64,000 bases of DNA from Calonectria ilicicola (Eukaryota > Ascomycota > Sordariomycetes > Hypocreales > Nectriaceae), in contig CP085828.1 in assembly GCA_020809705.1 (NCBI GenBank), forward strand, positions 3,906,001-3,970,000, read 5' to 3'. The position numbers and the translations under genes are program-made. Position 1 is the stretch's first letter, and every line of letters begins with the position of its first letter. A model generated the notes under the pieces. The model was not told where the DNA came from, did no database searches, and saw only the letters and a program-made list of their open reading frames with translations. This document shows positions 1 through 12,337 of the stretch, one piece after another.

Positions 1-1167
1 TGAGCTTGAATGGCTGGTTGTTCGATGTTCTCGTCAGCCGCATGGCGGGCATGGGGGAGCCAGTAAACTGGGGCTGGCACAGGCAGTGGAAATATCACAC
101 TCTGGACCTGCTCAAGCGTGACAATATGATTCCCCTGGGCAGCCACTACACGGTAGACCGCCTGGTAAATCTGGTTCTGAATTTGTGCTGCAGTTTCGGT
201 CCAAAGGTCGTTCATGAAGCAATCAGGAGTCTCACCGACGCTGAAGTGATTCTGCCATATATATACCCATTTCAGCTCGCACGGCGGACGGTTAGCATGG
301 ATGGTACCTGCGAACAACTGGCTGAGGGCGACCACTGGGTGGTTGATTTGTTGCGTTAAAAGGTCGAACTCATCTTGGTAGAACCGCTCACGGGGCCGTT
401 CGTCATAGCACCCGGCGTCAACATGTGCATCTCGCTCCGGGGCAGAATCGAACAAACGCCAGCAAGTCGGGCAATAGATCAGGTTTTCCAACAAGTGTCG
501 CCTCGTCAAGTGTTGCATGAGATCAGTGAATCTGTTCAACCGGTGGTAAGCGCATTCGATGTATCGACGCGGGTCTAGGCGGAAGAAGGGACAGGCCCAG
601 GGCCTATTGCCGTACCGGCCGCCCTCCTCTCTGACCCCACTAGGATCATCAACGGGATGACGCCGGACGCCGTTGTTTCTCTTTCTGTTCTTTCTTCCCT
701 TACCCATGCGGCTGCGATTGCTGGATCGCTTCGTAACGCGACTACCAGTGACACCGGGCTGGGAGGTTGTGGATATGACGTCTGCGAGGCACTGTATTGC
801 TTCACCGTACACAGCCAGAAAGAAGGGCATGGCGATATCGAAAGGCCCAGATTTAGGATGATGCGACCCGCCTGGCGCTGAATGTCGTCAGCCATCATGC
901 CGGTTTAACTGCAAGCCACTCCCACTCACCAACCAGTGACCACATCAAAGGGAAGCCCACACAGGCATTTCGGTTCCGGGCGGGGAAGTTCCCATGTCGA
1001 GCCGTGACGATAGCATAGGCCAGACTGGCGATAACGATATTGGCAATAGGATAAAGGCGGTGCTCCTCAAGTCCGCCGACACGTTGGATTTTGGAGGCCA
1101 TTTTGAATCCGGCCAAGGAGATGATGGAAAAAAAAAGTAAGAGATCTGGTTGATTGAATCCGGTCAT
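1..1167 (-). CDS. Protein with hydrophobic N-terminus and Cys/His zinc-finger-like motifs, 3' end cut off by the window edge
   Basis: Two exons are visible: 930-1167 and <1-877, with a 52-nt intron (GTGAGT donor, CAG acceptor, GCTGACG branch site) that keeps the frame. At least 371 residues are present and no stop is reached before the left edge. The first exon has two hydrophobic stretches (near residues 8-21 and 41-57), and a third lies near 95-105, suggesting membrane insertion. A basic stretch rich in Arg, Lys and Asn follows around residue 135. The next part has regular Cys/His spacing: C175-x12-C188-x13-H202-x4-H207, then C215-x2-C218-x12-H231-x4-C236. The sequence RLDPRRYIEC leading into the first motif resembles a widespread fungal family of C2H2-like proteins of unknown role. 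The start at 1167 is the first ATG of the open frame; further 5' exons are possible. DNA or RNA binding is inferred from the fingers only. Confidence 0.75.
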
Positions 1168-4100
1168 TTATTTACATTTCAGGGTGCCTCCTTTTCCACC
1201 ATTGTGGCCTGAACTCCACCAGCAGACAATGGTCCATGCTTTTCAGCATCTGTAAAAACCATCTCCATGAGGAAATTTTGTTGGGGCAAGTGTTCTAAGG
1301 CATAGCCTCCTGCGTCGTAAAGGGGGAACACGTTCAGGCAAGAGCACGCTCTGAGCAGCAAGAGATGGCTGTGTCATGAACGGAGCCCAATGTGTCGAGA
1401 TGTGTTGCAAGGCTGAAAAGCGGGAATCACTCTAGAGTCGAGGTGTCCTTAAAAAAAACGCATGAGGGGTGTCCAACGGTGCTGGACGGCAAGGTCAAAT
1501 GTGAACATTGCGCCTCCGGGATCATCCGAGGACAATGCACACAAATGTGGTATTTCAAGCCACGATGGCCATGGGCCGCCAATCGACAGCACTGCAAGTT
1601 TCAAACGCCATCACTTAACGGCCGTAGGTGTAGTGAATGGGGGAGTGGGTGGATGGAAAGGGCTGGTTTTGTTGGGAATGCCCGCTCCGGTTCCTCAACC
1701 CAAACGTTGTCTGGCCAAAGCAATACAAGACTCTTCGGTATGCCTTCAAACTTACGAACATGGTGATCAGCCACGGCACAGCCTTAGCCAAGGCGCCTTC
1801 CGCTATGCCACATGCTGAATGTTGTGTGCTTGTTGTTGTCGGCGGCCCTTGAGACCGGGAGTTCGGCAAACAGACGTCTCCAAGCAATACGCCAAGCCGT
1901 CGCACTGTGTCGTCCATTCTCACACCGAGACGAGGCGAGTTCACCTGGTTCTGGGGGCCTAGGGGATTGTTGTATGTTGCATGAGACGAGAGGGCATAGC
2001 AGCACAGGGGCTCAGTCAGAGAAGTCCAACTTCAAAAGAGTGGCGGATCAAGGCTGATTCCATCATCGTCATCATCTTCATCGCCAGAGCGATTAAATCG
2101 CGCAGTCCCTGCCGCACTGCAAGAAATGTTGCCTCTTCTCTCAAGCCTCCTGATTTGGTCGCTTATGGCAAGAGTGGGATGAGACTACAGTACCATCCAC
2201 CTGTCCCGTCTGGCTTTTGGCGCAAGAGCCATGCGTGCTGCAACGTTAGTTATCATCTCCAATTGGGGTCAGGGGCAATTGCACTTTGAGCCGTAACCTG
2301 ATTTGGAAGCTTGACTTTCACAAGTGTTCGCATGTGCGAACGCGTGTTGGAATAATTTCATGTCTCCTTTTTTTTGGTTTCATGTCATTGAATTAAACTA
2401 TTTGCCTCCTCCCTACTCTTGGCAAGGTCATTGTTAACTAAGTTATGACACTACTACCTCAGCGTTACTGTAATTAGGGATGCCATACCACCTAACCATC
2501 GGCAGGCCAGTGGCGAGGGGATGGCTACCAAATCTGTCAAGGCTGGCATATGTGGCGTCACTATCATGCATGACTACCGTACAGATTGGGGAGATACAAC
2601 ATTATCAATGTGGAACCCTGTGCAGTAGTCAGGCTGCATGCAACTCCAGTTGGAAGTGACCCCGATATTTGCTGCAGATACATGACTCGGTGTCTTGTAC
2701 TGTATTGAGCCCCTTGCAGCAGACTGAAATGGGGGATCTAGCCAACAGAATCGCAGAAAACTAAATTGCTTCAGGAATCACTTAAATTTCTTCGCTTTGG
2801 GTGTAAATTCGATACTGGTGGCAAACTTATACCGCCCGCTGCTACTGCATTCCTCAATACTACGGTTAGAAAACTTGAAAATATTAAACCGTAGCTTACT
2901 TCCAAACATCGACTTATACCGTGGAGTAATATCGGATTTTGTGAGATTAGAAGGTATTCAAATGAATCTTATCAACATGTTTTGACGCCGATACCAAGGT
3001 TGAATTGTATTTCTGAAAGAAAGCATATGTTCAGACAATTGGTTATGGGGGCCGTCTTCCCGTAGAGATCAATTTCATGATACAACACCAGACTACAAAA
3101 CAGAATACTGAATATTGTGAAGAAATTGTAGAAACGGCGCCGCTACAAGACACACACATACAACCCACCCAACCAACGGCCATGTCTTGGGTTACACGTG
3201 AATAGAACAACAACCTTTCATAATAGCTTAGATTAGTATTTGCAATAGCCTCGATTAGTCCGGATCAGAAGGTAGTCATTAAAGTAATTAATAACAACAG
3301 CTAGGATAGGCCAAATAACAGTCAGTTCGACAGAGCAAAAATCATTGGAAGGGGGAAGATTGATGATTTATTTGAGTACTAAGAACAGCCCCTTTTGTAT
3401 CTCATGCGTGCAATCTCCTATAGGGTAAGTCGATCTTCTTGAGCTCCCAGGCAAGCCCGATCTCCCAACACAATAGGAGGAGGCTTTTTAATCAATTGCA
3501 CAAATGGGAATATAATTTTATGTAGTAATTAAATAATCAAGTTAGGATTATCATCCCTGCTAGAGAAATCCTCTTGCGTGATATTTGTTATAACCCGACT
3601 AACTTATCTCGACGTTTTTTCAGGTTTGTTTTAGCAATACTCAACCAATTATATTTTCTTTCTAACACCCGCCAAAGTCTCGCAGGTCCAGTGAAACATG
3701 AGATAGACATGGAAGTAGTCCTTCACCCACCGTAAACCAGATACTACAGTTAGATAACCCAAGTATACTACCAGATCGTTCTAATCACTCTAAAAGACTC
3801 TTCGAACTTGTGGGAGGTGGTGGGACAAGCCGCTCCACTAAAACGCTAGTCAAAGCTGCCTACCAATGAGGGGAGTTGAGGTCTGTATGATTTCAAGCAA
3901 GGCCCTGGCATATCACCTGAATGATTGATTGAAAAAGTCAAGTCAGCTGGGTTAACCAAACTTGTAGAGAATATCCGGCATGTTTTATTACTATTCATGT
4001 TTATTATTTAAACGAGGACAGTTTATCAAGCTTGTTTTCAACGATGAGAGTGTCAAATTCAGCACGATGGGCCACTTCAGATGGCGCATTTCCAGCACGC

Positions 4101-5973
4101 ACATTGGACCGCTGTTGTTGTTTCCACATTTGGGAGGCCTGCCCGATTGGTTCAGCCACTTTTGTTCTGGGGTTGGTTGTCAAGCAATCAGATCAAGATG
4201 CAGTGCTGTAAGCGCTAATGACGAATGCGTGATTTCTTGCGCATCTTTGGGTTGCCTTTGGGTGGTATGTTATGGCAGAGTTTTGTGGTCAGATGTGTGA
4301 TGAGATGTGGATGGGATTGGTGTCATTTTTATTTTTATTTTTTGGGTTGAGGTCAGAATTTGTGAGGGCATCTATAAATAAATATTCTACGTAGTAGGCA
4401 AACTTGTCAAGATGGATAGTCGTTGTGGGTGAAGTGTGGCGAAAAGAACATGGTCTGCCGCATGGGTGCCCAAAAGTGATGCTTCCTTCTGTTGGGTGAG
4501 AGTTGGAATGTAGATGACAAACCAGAGAAAGGAGCCCAGGCAGGGAGGGTGGCTTTCTAAGCACCCGACTATTTTCCTACATTTACGGAGATTCGCATAG
4601 AGCTCGGAAATGATACTTGTATACTTGTACTTGTCGACGTCATCCATGGAAAGTGTTTTTTTTTTCTTCTGGCAGCTGCTAACCAAAAAATGAGCAGCTC
4701 AACCATCCCCCACAGAGCAACCACGTGCCCTTCCATAACCGTGCGGTTTGCATGCGGGGGTCTCAGGGGGCGGCGCTCTCGGCTGACATCACGCGCCCCG
4801 TCCCGCCCCTGCGCGCCCGGGGATGGTTCCCTGTCGCGTCGAACCATGGCCAATTGACGCTGAGAAATGTCGCCTGCCAGTTATTGCAAGCGTTACAGCC
4901 GCTATCCTTGTTCAAGATTAGTGAAGATTGGGCCTTGCAACACCCACTTTCCTTTCTCAAAGCCTCTGCTATGCCGCCTGCCTTCCACTGTGCCGAGACC
5001 CATTAGACCCCCTTGGCTTTGGACCCTGAGAGAGCCGCCCCCCCATCTCAGGCCATTTTGCTCACATCCTTGCGCGCGCCATCTCCATGGATGGAGCCGG
5101 ATATTTTTTATTTTTTTTTTCTTGGCTCTGGCTGAGCCAATCTCGCCCAGCCTCGTTCTTGTAAATGTACGAATACCACGCTGTCGGATGCAATTTAAAG
5201 CAATTCGCCATGGTTCGACCCATCTGCTGCTGACAGCGCTCCACAAACAGTTCCCCAGGGCTTGGATGCTGGCTGAGGCTCAAAGGTCTTTTTGTGGAGT
5301 CGGCCTTAACCGTAAAAACGGCCGTCGTTCGATTGTTTCGGACTGTCTAATGGTCCGTTCAAATCGGATATACGATCTAGATTGTCCGATCTCGAATATC
5401 CGAGATCTCAAAGCCGAGGGACGAGCATCACGTCTATCTCATCAAAACAAAACGCATCATGCCAATGCCGCTGGTCCGTGGGTGCATGAACATCTCACAC
5501 ACAAAACTCAGACACCCGGAAAGCCGGTCCGAGGCCAGGATGGATTCATTCAGACTTTTTATTACAGCATGGTCATTTTACTTTTACACGTAGCGCATGT
5601 TATGTATGTGTGGGAGAAGACCGCCGCCATGCGTGTCGACCGGGCCGGGCTAGCGCGGTTACAGTGGATGAAGCGGCCCGGGATGGGACTGAATGTGGCA
5701 TGTTGGAAAACTCGACTCGGCGGCACTCGAAAAAAAACTTCCAGTTGTAGTATTGATGCCGAGGTCGGTGGCGCGGCGGCAAGGCGACAAATAAATGGTG
5801 CACAAGTTGCCAAGATTCTCAGGGCCGATCTAGGGCGATCCCCCAAAGATGGTGAATCTATGATGCTCTTGGCACAAATCTCGCTGGGTGGCCTCAATCA
5901 GCTAATGAATGAGAGTGGCCGAGTTCCGGTGGCGAAACGTAACAGCAAGACAATGAGTGACTGATTATCGGCG

Positions 5974-6010
5974 TGGGGTTGGGTTGGGTTGGGTTGGTTG
6001 GTTGGGTTGG
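5974..6010 (+). repeat. GGGTT/GGTT microsatellite
   Basis: A short tandem run of GGGTT units with some GGTT units. It is G-rich on the plus strand. It resembles but is not the canonical fungal telomere repeat TTAGGG, so it is called a simple repeat. Confidence 0.85.
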
Positions 6011-6999
6011 TCAGCGACACATCAATGCGGCAGCGTGTTCCCAGGTCATAGCCAGGAGAAACAGCGAGAGAGTTGATCTATTTCGCCTTTTCTTGGCGGG
6101 GCGGGCGCAGGCAAAATGGGACGATCGATTCCTTAGAGTTCTTGGCTCACTGAGCGCAACGGGGGAATAGGCTTCAAGATTGGCAGGTTTCTAGCAAAGG
6201 TCTTGAGACATTTTAATTGCCCTCAAGTAGCCAGTCGGTTGACACGGTTCAAGGGTTATACCGCCGCGGAGTGACCTTCCTGTCCAACAGGAGCGGCGGG
6301 CCCGCTGGCGGATTGACTTTTTTTTCGAGATTCCTCAGCGGAGCGGAATAGACTAGTCTCGGGCTTAAAGCGACTAAGCATATGTTGTGGTGGTTTCAGT
6401 TGCTGTTCGCCAAGAAAAAAAGGGAGAGACGAGAGTAGACCATAGCATAACAACATAGCGCAGCAACGACTGGCTCGTATTATTTCCCACAAAAGTCTAA
6501 GACACAGGACACGCAAACACACACACAAAGACAAGCACACACGACAGGGCAAGGGTAAAAGGGACAGGCAGACGACAGGCTACTACTCTTTTTTCCAAGG
6601 GCAAGGGCCCAACGAGATTAAATAAGCTTTATTACGCCGAATGGGGGAAACGTGGCCACACAACATAGGAGCTAGTTGAAATAATAAGCTGAGACTAGAG
6701 GCGCGGAAATGACACCATGATCTACACTGTCAAGAGATGGCTCGCCTCACTGAGAGCTCGGGGGCTTGGCAGGAAGGGTCGGGGGAGGCGCAGCGCAGTC
6801 GCGGCACGCAGCACGCAGCACAGCGCGCAGCATCGCACGGGGTTTCAGAGTAAAATGAGACTGTTGAGTGGATGGTGGATGGAGGGTGATGACTGGTGGG
6901 TGATGATGACTGGCTGGCTGGTGGTGAGTGAGTGAGTGGTGTGGTGTGGCCGACGCAGGCGCGCAGGCGCAGACGCAGAAACCACCAGAGAAATGCATA

Positions 7000-7070
7000 A
7001 GGGCAGGGCCTAGAAGGGCAAGGCCCAGAAGGGTAAAGCCTAGAAGCCTGGAAGCCCGGAAGCCTGGGGG
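7000..7070 (+). repeat. Short degenerate tandem repeat around AGAAGG/GAAGCC
   Basis: Units of about 8-18 nt containing GCC(T/C)AGAAG are repeated several times with small differences. They lie in the GC-rich leader region upstream of the gene at 7432. No function is evident. Confidence 0.5.
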
Positions 7071-7431
7071 AGACGACGCACGCACACTCTCACACGCGCG
7101 GGAGCAGAGGCAGAACAGGATGTGGGTCATGTGGCGCTGCGACGCGGGCCATTCATCTCACAACCTCGGGGCTCGGGGTCGTGGACGAGGGGAGGAGGGG
7201 ATTCCGGTTCCATTCTTTAACCCGCACGAGTTGCGCAGCTAGTGGCCTTTTTTATTTGTCTGTGTTTTTATTAAAGACGCCGTTAGGAACTCTCCAGGGT
7301 TTGTTTTGGTTTTCCGACTATTTTGCCCTTCAACAAACCCACACACAACGACGACAACAACAAGCAACCACAACCCACCCACCTAACGAAACTGAACCAC
7401 AACACACACTACAACAGCTTGCCGCCGTGCC

Positions 7432-8487
7432 ATGTCCACCATAACCAGCCCCGTCTCCGTCGAACACATTGTGCGCCGGTATCCCCGGGAGCGCCTCTTC
7501 GTCCCTCCCACCGAATGGACTACCCGCCATGTCGAGCTGCTGCAGAGCACCTTTGAGGTGAACGATGAGGATCCCTCCAAGGCCGCTGGCGCCGTGAGTG
7601 TCGCTGATGCTGCCCTGGGCGATCCCCGGCCGTACGGATACTGGGCCCACGAAGCCGAAGTCTTGGCGTATTCGGAAACTAAGAACGCCGTCATCCGGCG
7701 TATGCTCATGGACCGCAACGGGCCCTACAAATGCACTCGGTGAGGATGGAATGCCAAAAACACCAACTAAAAAAAAGATGACGGCAAAACTAATGTCCAG
7801 ACCACTTGCAGACCCTTTGGCTTCTTCCACTATGGCTATCACCACCGCTTCCGCCTGCACGGCCTCGTCTTCGCCCCGGCGCCCCGCAAGTTCCCCATCA
7901 AGGACCAGCCGCCCGTCTTTGCCTTTCTGCAGCGCAACATGATCCGCATGCAGCGCGAGACGCTGTATCCCATGCCCCGAAACCGCCGCCGCATCGACCA
8001 GAGGCCCAACCAGCCCGTCGCCACCATGCGCCAGCTCCAGATCCGCCGCCTGGAGCCAAAGGATGCGACTCGTGACCCCTACATCCTCGCCGTGCTCATC
8101 GGCCTCGCCCAGCAACAGGCCGAGATGGATCCCCACGTTCTGAGCGACAGCAGCAAGGAATACAAGGTTAGTCCCCACCATGTTTTCTTCTTTGTCTCTT
8201 GTATGTGTAAAGTGAAACAGTCTTCTAACTCCGCCCTCCTTCAGGTCTGTGCTCTGCTTGTCGACGAGACCAACGCAGAATACATGAACTTTTACTCAGC
8301 CAACATCAGCGCTGCCTATTTGCAAAAGTTTGACTATCCCGAGTGCCTGGAGGACATCCCCGCGCCTGTCCGGGACGCTACCTTGCCCATCCGCATGTCC
8401 GAGTTTTCCTACCAGCCTTACTCGACGCTGCGACAGCGCCTCATTGACGCCATCGCTCTCCACCACGGCACCACCACCACCACCTGA
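7432..8487 (+). CDS. Conserved-looking protein of unknown function, 301 aa
   Basis: Three exons: 7432-7739, 7812-8166 and 8245-8487. Introns are 72 nt (GTGAGG...CAG) and 78 nt (GTTAGT...CAG), and the joined frame gives 301 residues. The start is the first ATG after a CA-rich leader ending in a Kozak-like context. I see no transmembrane segment, signal peptide or known catalytic motif. The middle (after residue 103) is rich in aromatic and basic residues, with motifs such as GFFHYGYHHRFRLHG, and the tail ends in a run of Thr. The composition and codon-third-position bias look strongly coding. The second intron is a multiple of three with no stop, so its retention would add 26 residues. The gene is convergent with the RRM gene at 9346-10884. 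I do not recognise a family and give no function. Confidence 0.85.
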
Positions 8488-9345
8488 GCTTTTTTGTCGC
8501 ATTGATTCCATTTTTTAAATCTATTTATTTATTTAAATCAGCGCAGTTACGAATATCACGACAAACCCCGCCACCCCGCCCTGCTTGCTTCCTGGTGGCC
8601 TTGAGAGATAGGCCCGCCAGTGCAGGACGGAATCCAACCCCACTCCCTTGGACGCCTTGGGCTGGCCAGCCCCCGAGCCCTTGGGCGCTCCGCCAAACTT
8701 CCCCCCTCAGTACGAAAAAAAAATCCTTTTGCTCCTAGTTGAAAAATGCTTTGAGGCGATTAAAAAAAGGAAAATCGACATTGGGGGCAGCAACCAGCAA
8801 AGCAAAGTGCAGCACTTTGCGCGTTGCTGCCTACCGCGTGTCAGGAAAGGGTCATAAAAGCTTTGGTCGCTTGTACGATGAATTACGGTTATGAAACAGA
8901 TTTATTAATGAGGGCGCTCCCACACCTTGCGGGTCTGGCCAATAGGAGGATCAATACCCCGGGAACCACCACGCCTATGAATCAGGCCTGGAACATTTGA
9001 TGGAACGCAAGAAATTGGTATTGTAAATTAGCTAGCACCTTTGTCTGTTCAGAGTCGAGCGCCTGCACGCATAGTATTGAGCTATTTGATGAATACAAGC
9101 CATGCTTTTTTTTTTTATTACTAGACTGTGTGCAATCTGACCCTAAGTGAAACGAGACCTTCCCTGCTAGTCAAGCCCTTTGTTGAAAAGGGTTGGTAAA
9201 TGTGAAAGACAATATTAGTGAAAAATTATGAACAGTAGACCGAAGTTGAACATTCGAACAATAGGAAACCACCCTAGCCCCTTTTAGTACCGTGACAAAA
9301 TGAAATAAAGAAATTAAAAAAAGCCATTTTCATGAAATATCCAGC
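8488..9345. other. Convergent intergenic region
   Basis: This holds the 3' ends of the genes at 7432-8487 (+) and 9346-10884 (-). It is AT-rich with several A and T runs and AATAAA-like signals. No gene or RNA is visible. Confidence 0.6.
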
Positions 9346-10884
9346 TCAAAGGCCCATCCCCTGGATACGCATCCCTGCGATTCCGTACGAAGACATAGTC
9401 TCCCCAACGTCACACGGGTCCTGTCCATATTCGACCATTTCGAAGCCATCGGGACGGTTGCGCTCAAGGGCTCTCTTGGCCGCACCGCTCTGGCACCGAA
9501 AGCTACCAAATGAGAACTCGAGGACAGTTCGGCCCTCAGCCTCGATCAGAGTGACAACCTTGTCAACATCGTATTTAATGTATCGGTCAAAGTACTCTCT
9601 CAAGCTCTCCTCGTTGACGAAATAGCTCCTGCCGGTAATAATGAGCACGCGAGAGAAAATGCCGTAGCTTGGCTTCTTGCTGTGCTTCACGCGGTTGTGT
9701 GTCACTTTGATCGAGTGTCCCTGGATGGTGAGCCCATAGGCAAGTGAGCGGTGAACTAGGGCTCTAGCGGGTTCCGGGTCGAAAAATACAAGCTTAGCTG
9801 CCGCCGTGACGTGGTTTACCATGTCTGGCCGGTTGATGACGCAGCACCAGATGCGACCGGCATTTCGAATTCCCGCGAGCATGTCGTGGTAGCTGACTCG
9901 AGGAGGAAGGTTCATAAGCCAGACAGCACAGTTCTCATCATCACTAAGAGTGCTGGCGCTGGCGTTTTGGGGGCTCCATTCGCCAAGATAGTTGTCGGAA
10001 AAGGCCGAGAGGTCTTCAATGGTGGCTTTGCGAACCGACTTGGAGTGTTGGCCGCTGGAGAGGGCGGCCATGGGATGGAAACCCCGAGTGGTAGTAGTAG
10101 GGGGAAGAGCCGGTTGCTGCTGCACAGGCTGTCTAGGCGGGGCAAGGTCCAAACGGGCTCTCCAGTTTGTGCTGGCGAGTGAACGAGGCGCGGGACCGGA
10201 TGAAGGGCCTGCAGAGGAGCGGGAGTTGTTCAATGAAGCTCGGATTGTGGAAGCAGAATCGGAGCTAACGGACGAGCGTGCATTTTCGAATATAACCCGA
10301 GGAGAAGGACGGGCAAAGAAACCGATAGATGCACGAGCGTTGTCTGGCGGAATTGGAGCAGTGGTCGGCTGGCGAATAGGCAAGAGTAGTTCGGCTGACT
10401 TGTGGACCGAGGGTCTTGAGCGATGAGTTGAGGAACGAGTTGAGATACCTGACAACGCTCCTGAGTTGTTTTTAGAGGTCTGGTTAGAGCCTCTAGCCGA
10501 GCCATGGCCAGCCATGGTTTGAAACGGTTTCGGTCCTTGCCCGTCATCATTGCCAGACTTCAGCTCAGTGGCTGAAGGTGCGTTTCGGGTCGAGAGAACA
10601 GAGCTGGTGATTGGAACGATGGATTTGGACAATTCTTTGTTCTTGCTGGGAACTGCGTTCATGGTTGACGAGTTGCCTGGGAGTCGCACAATAGGGCGCT
10701 CCCGTCGGGCGTAGAGTTCCCCCACAGAAAGTGAGTTCCAGCGTGGATCCTCGATAGACAGAGTGTCAAGGCTGACGCCTCCATCGTCTGAGTCGTCACC
10801 ATCGTCTAGGAAAACTGAGGAGCGGTATGCGGGGGGTCCTTCCCCCTGCGTCATGAAGAAGGAGCTTGGAATAAACGGTGGCAT
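9346..10884 (-). CDS. RRM-like RNA-binding protein, 512 aa
   Basis: A single uninterrupted exon encodes 512 residues from the first ATG (10884). Residues 1-315 are low in complexity: an acidic stretch near the start, then Ser/Thr/Pro/Arg-rich sequence typical of disordered regions. Residues 318-400 resemble an RNA recognition motif, beginning AVWLMNLPPRVSYHDML with a beta-alpha-beta pattern and ending near HSIKVTHNR. A second RRM-like unit at about 413-485 starts RVLIITGRSYFVNEESL. Fungal proteins of this layout are usually annotated as RRM-domain proteins without known targets, so an mRNA-related role is inference. The gene is convergent with the gene at 7432-8487. A TTTAG just before the ATG could be a splice acceptor for a 5' non-coding exon. 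Confidence 0.85.
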   Translation of the reverse strand: MPPFIPSSFFMTQGEGPPAYRSSVFLDDGDDSDDGGVSLDTLSIEDPRWNSLSVGELYARRERPIVRLPGNSSTMNAVPSKNKELSKSIVPITSSVLSTRNAPSATELKSGNDDGQGPKPFQTMAGHGSARGSNQTSKNNSGALSGISTRSSTHRSRPSVHKSAELLLPIRQPTTAPIPPDNARASIGFFARPSPRVIFENARSSVSSDSASTIRASLNNSRSSAGPSSGPAPRSLASTNWRARLDLAPPRQPVQQQPALPPTTTTRGFHPMAALSSGQHSKSVRKATIEDLSAFSDNYLGEWSPQNASASTLSDDENCAVWLMNLPPRVSYHDMLAGIRNAGRIWCCVINRPDMVNHVTAAAKLVFFDPEPARALVHRSLAYGLTIQGHSIKVTHNRVKHSKKPSYGIFSRVLIITGRSYFVNEESLREYFDRYIKYDVDKVVTLIEAEGRTVLEFSFGSFRCQSGAAKRALERNRPDGFEMVEYGQDPCDVGETMSSYGIAGMRIQGMGL

Positions 10885-12337
10885 GTTGCTAAACCGTTCC
10901 GTTGTAGAGATAGGGTCCTAAAAGACCATGCAGATGGAGAATGTTATGTCTTAGAAACACAAGGTATGTTGATGAAGAATGATGATGATGAAGGAAGAAG
11001 TGAGAAGAGAAGAGTTCAGAAGAGGGGATCTGGATTTAGAGTCGTTGGTGGGAGGTGTTGACCTGGATGCAGGCAAACATGACCTCAGATCTATGTAAAC
11101 ACTATCGCTGCCTTGCACCATTCACATATACAGGCGTATAGTTCCACATTTCAGAGGCTCCTATCATGATTCACTACTCACAAGCGCCGGTATAAGCCAA
11201 ATGACGTCGCCGCCCAACGCCTAGCTAGAGCCGCAGTGTCACTGGCCTGAGCAGCCTTCAGAAGCCCTCCACCGCCGGTCAGCAGACAAGGCCCCAGTTG
11301 CAAGGCACCTGACTTCTCATACTTGAGTCACGTATTGTTTGCCAATACGTGTGCCACTATTGGAGGTTATCGGGACACGGGACGCGGAGGCCTGCGTGAA
11401 GTGCCCCCCCTTTTTCCTACCCGTCTCGACGCGCTTCTCTGTAAACATACCGCACAAACGCCGACATTGTTTACAGACCACTCTCTCCATGCAATGGGGA
11501 ACTATAAAATCGCAACTATGGAAGCTATAGATGCAGGTGTGCGTGATGCTAAGCTAGTCTGGCGATCAGTAAGCGAGACATGACAACTAGGCTAATGCAG
11601 GTACATGGCCTGCATTGGCTCGACGTGCTAGTCCTCTGTAGTGTTGAGCACGAGTCGGGCAATCTACGTGGCCCAATTTACATGAGAATCCTTCTTGGCG
11701 TTGAGGTGGTGGGGATCAATGTATCGTGCATGCATGAATTACGTTGAGCAACAATACGACGGCTATTGCCTCTTGCTTGGCTTGGAGCCACCGTCATAGA
11801 ATGATGCACTGATACGGAACCCATCTCTCCATCGCAGAAAAAGAGCTGAAAATTACCATCAGTGGCCTTATCGCCTAGGGGTTGTCGATTCGAAGTTGCC
11901 AGATGCGATGAATAGTGTCTCCCTGTCAACGATGCAAGCATGAGCGTTAGCCATGTCCAGAATCGAAAAGTGTGTGTCAATTTAAAAACTCTCCAAAATA
12001 TTCTGCATCTCTTTCTTTCCAGTTCCCGCCAGCAAGTCTCAATAATTCTCACACGATCCATTGTGTTACATGTTTAGCTTTCCATTCTCGACTTTCCAGT
12101 CGTTTTATCCACAAAAGCAAGGAAATCTCATCTCCAGATGTTTCCATTAGCCGCTATTCTCTTGTGTTTGCACTAGTCGTGGCAGCATTTCCTTGCACTA
12201 AACAGTCCTCCTCTCTCCTCACCTCCTTCTCACTGATTCTTCAGTGACAGGCCAGTTTTCATCTACAAGAGTTCAATAAAGGACATGTGATAGGAAGTAC
12301 TAGTGGCCTCCTACCTTTTTGTATCGTCCAACTCCTA
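10885..12337. other. Intergenic region, nothing clear
   Basis: No convincing gene or RNA is seen. Open frames at 11678-12061 (-) and 11972-12247 (+) overlap each other on opposite strands and lack domains. The right part may hold the 3' UTR, or an extra exon, of the secreted peptide gene. Confidence 0.5.

Larger units (their letters stand above)
1168..7431. other. 6.3-kb gap without a supportable gene
   Basis: Small open frames occur on both strands, but none shows a recognisable domain or consistent splice structure. The part from about 2.3 to 4.0 kb is AT-rich. A 365-codon open frame at 4867-5964 (+) has low-complexity, non-protein-like composition and is not called. The 1 kb before 7432 is rich in simple GT/GA and CA repeats and probably holds the promoter and leader of the gene that starts there. 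Confidence 0.5.

Noticed and set aside
4867..5964. 365-codon open frame on the plus strand
   Set aside because: Composition is not protein-like (mixed low-complexity, no domain, poly-Phe from a T run), with no conserved splice context. Probably open by chance.
7330..8181. 283-codon open frame on the minus strand
   Set aside because: Antisense shadow of the spliced gene at 7432-8487, whose exons and codon bias are clear.
9811..10426. Plus-strand frames of 123 and 144 codons
   Set aside because: They lie wholly within the RRM protein gene on the opposite strand.
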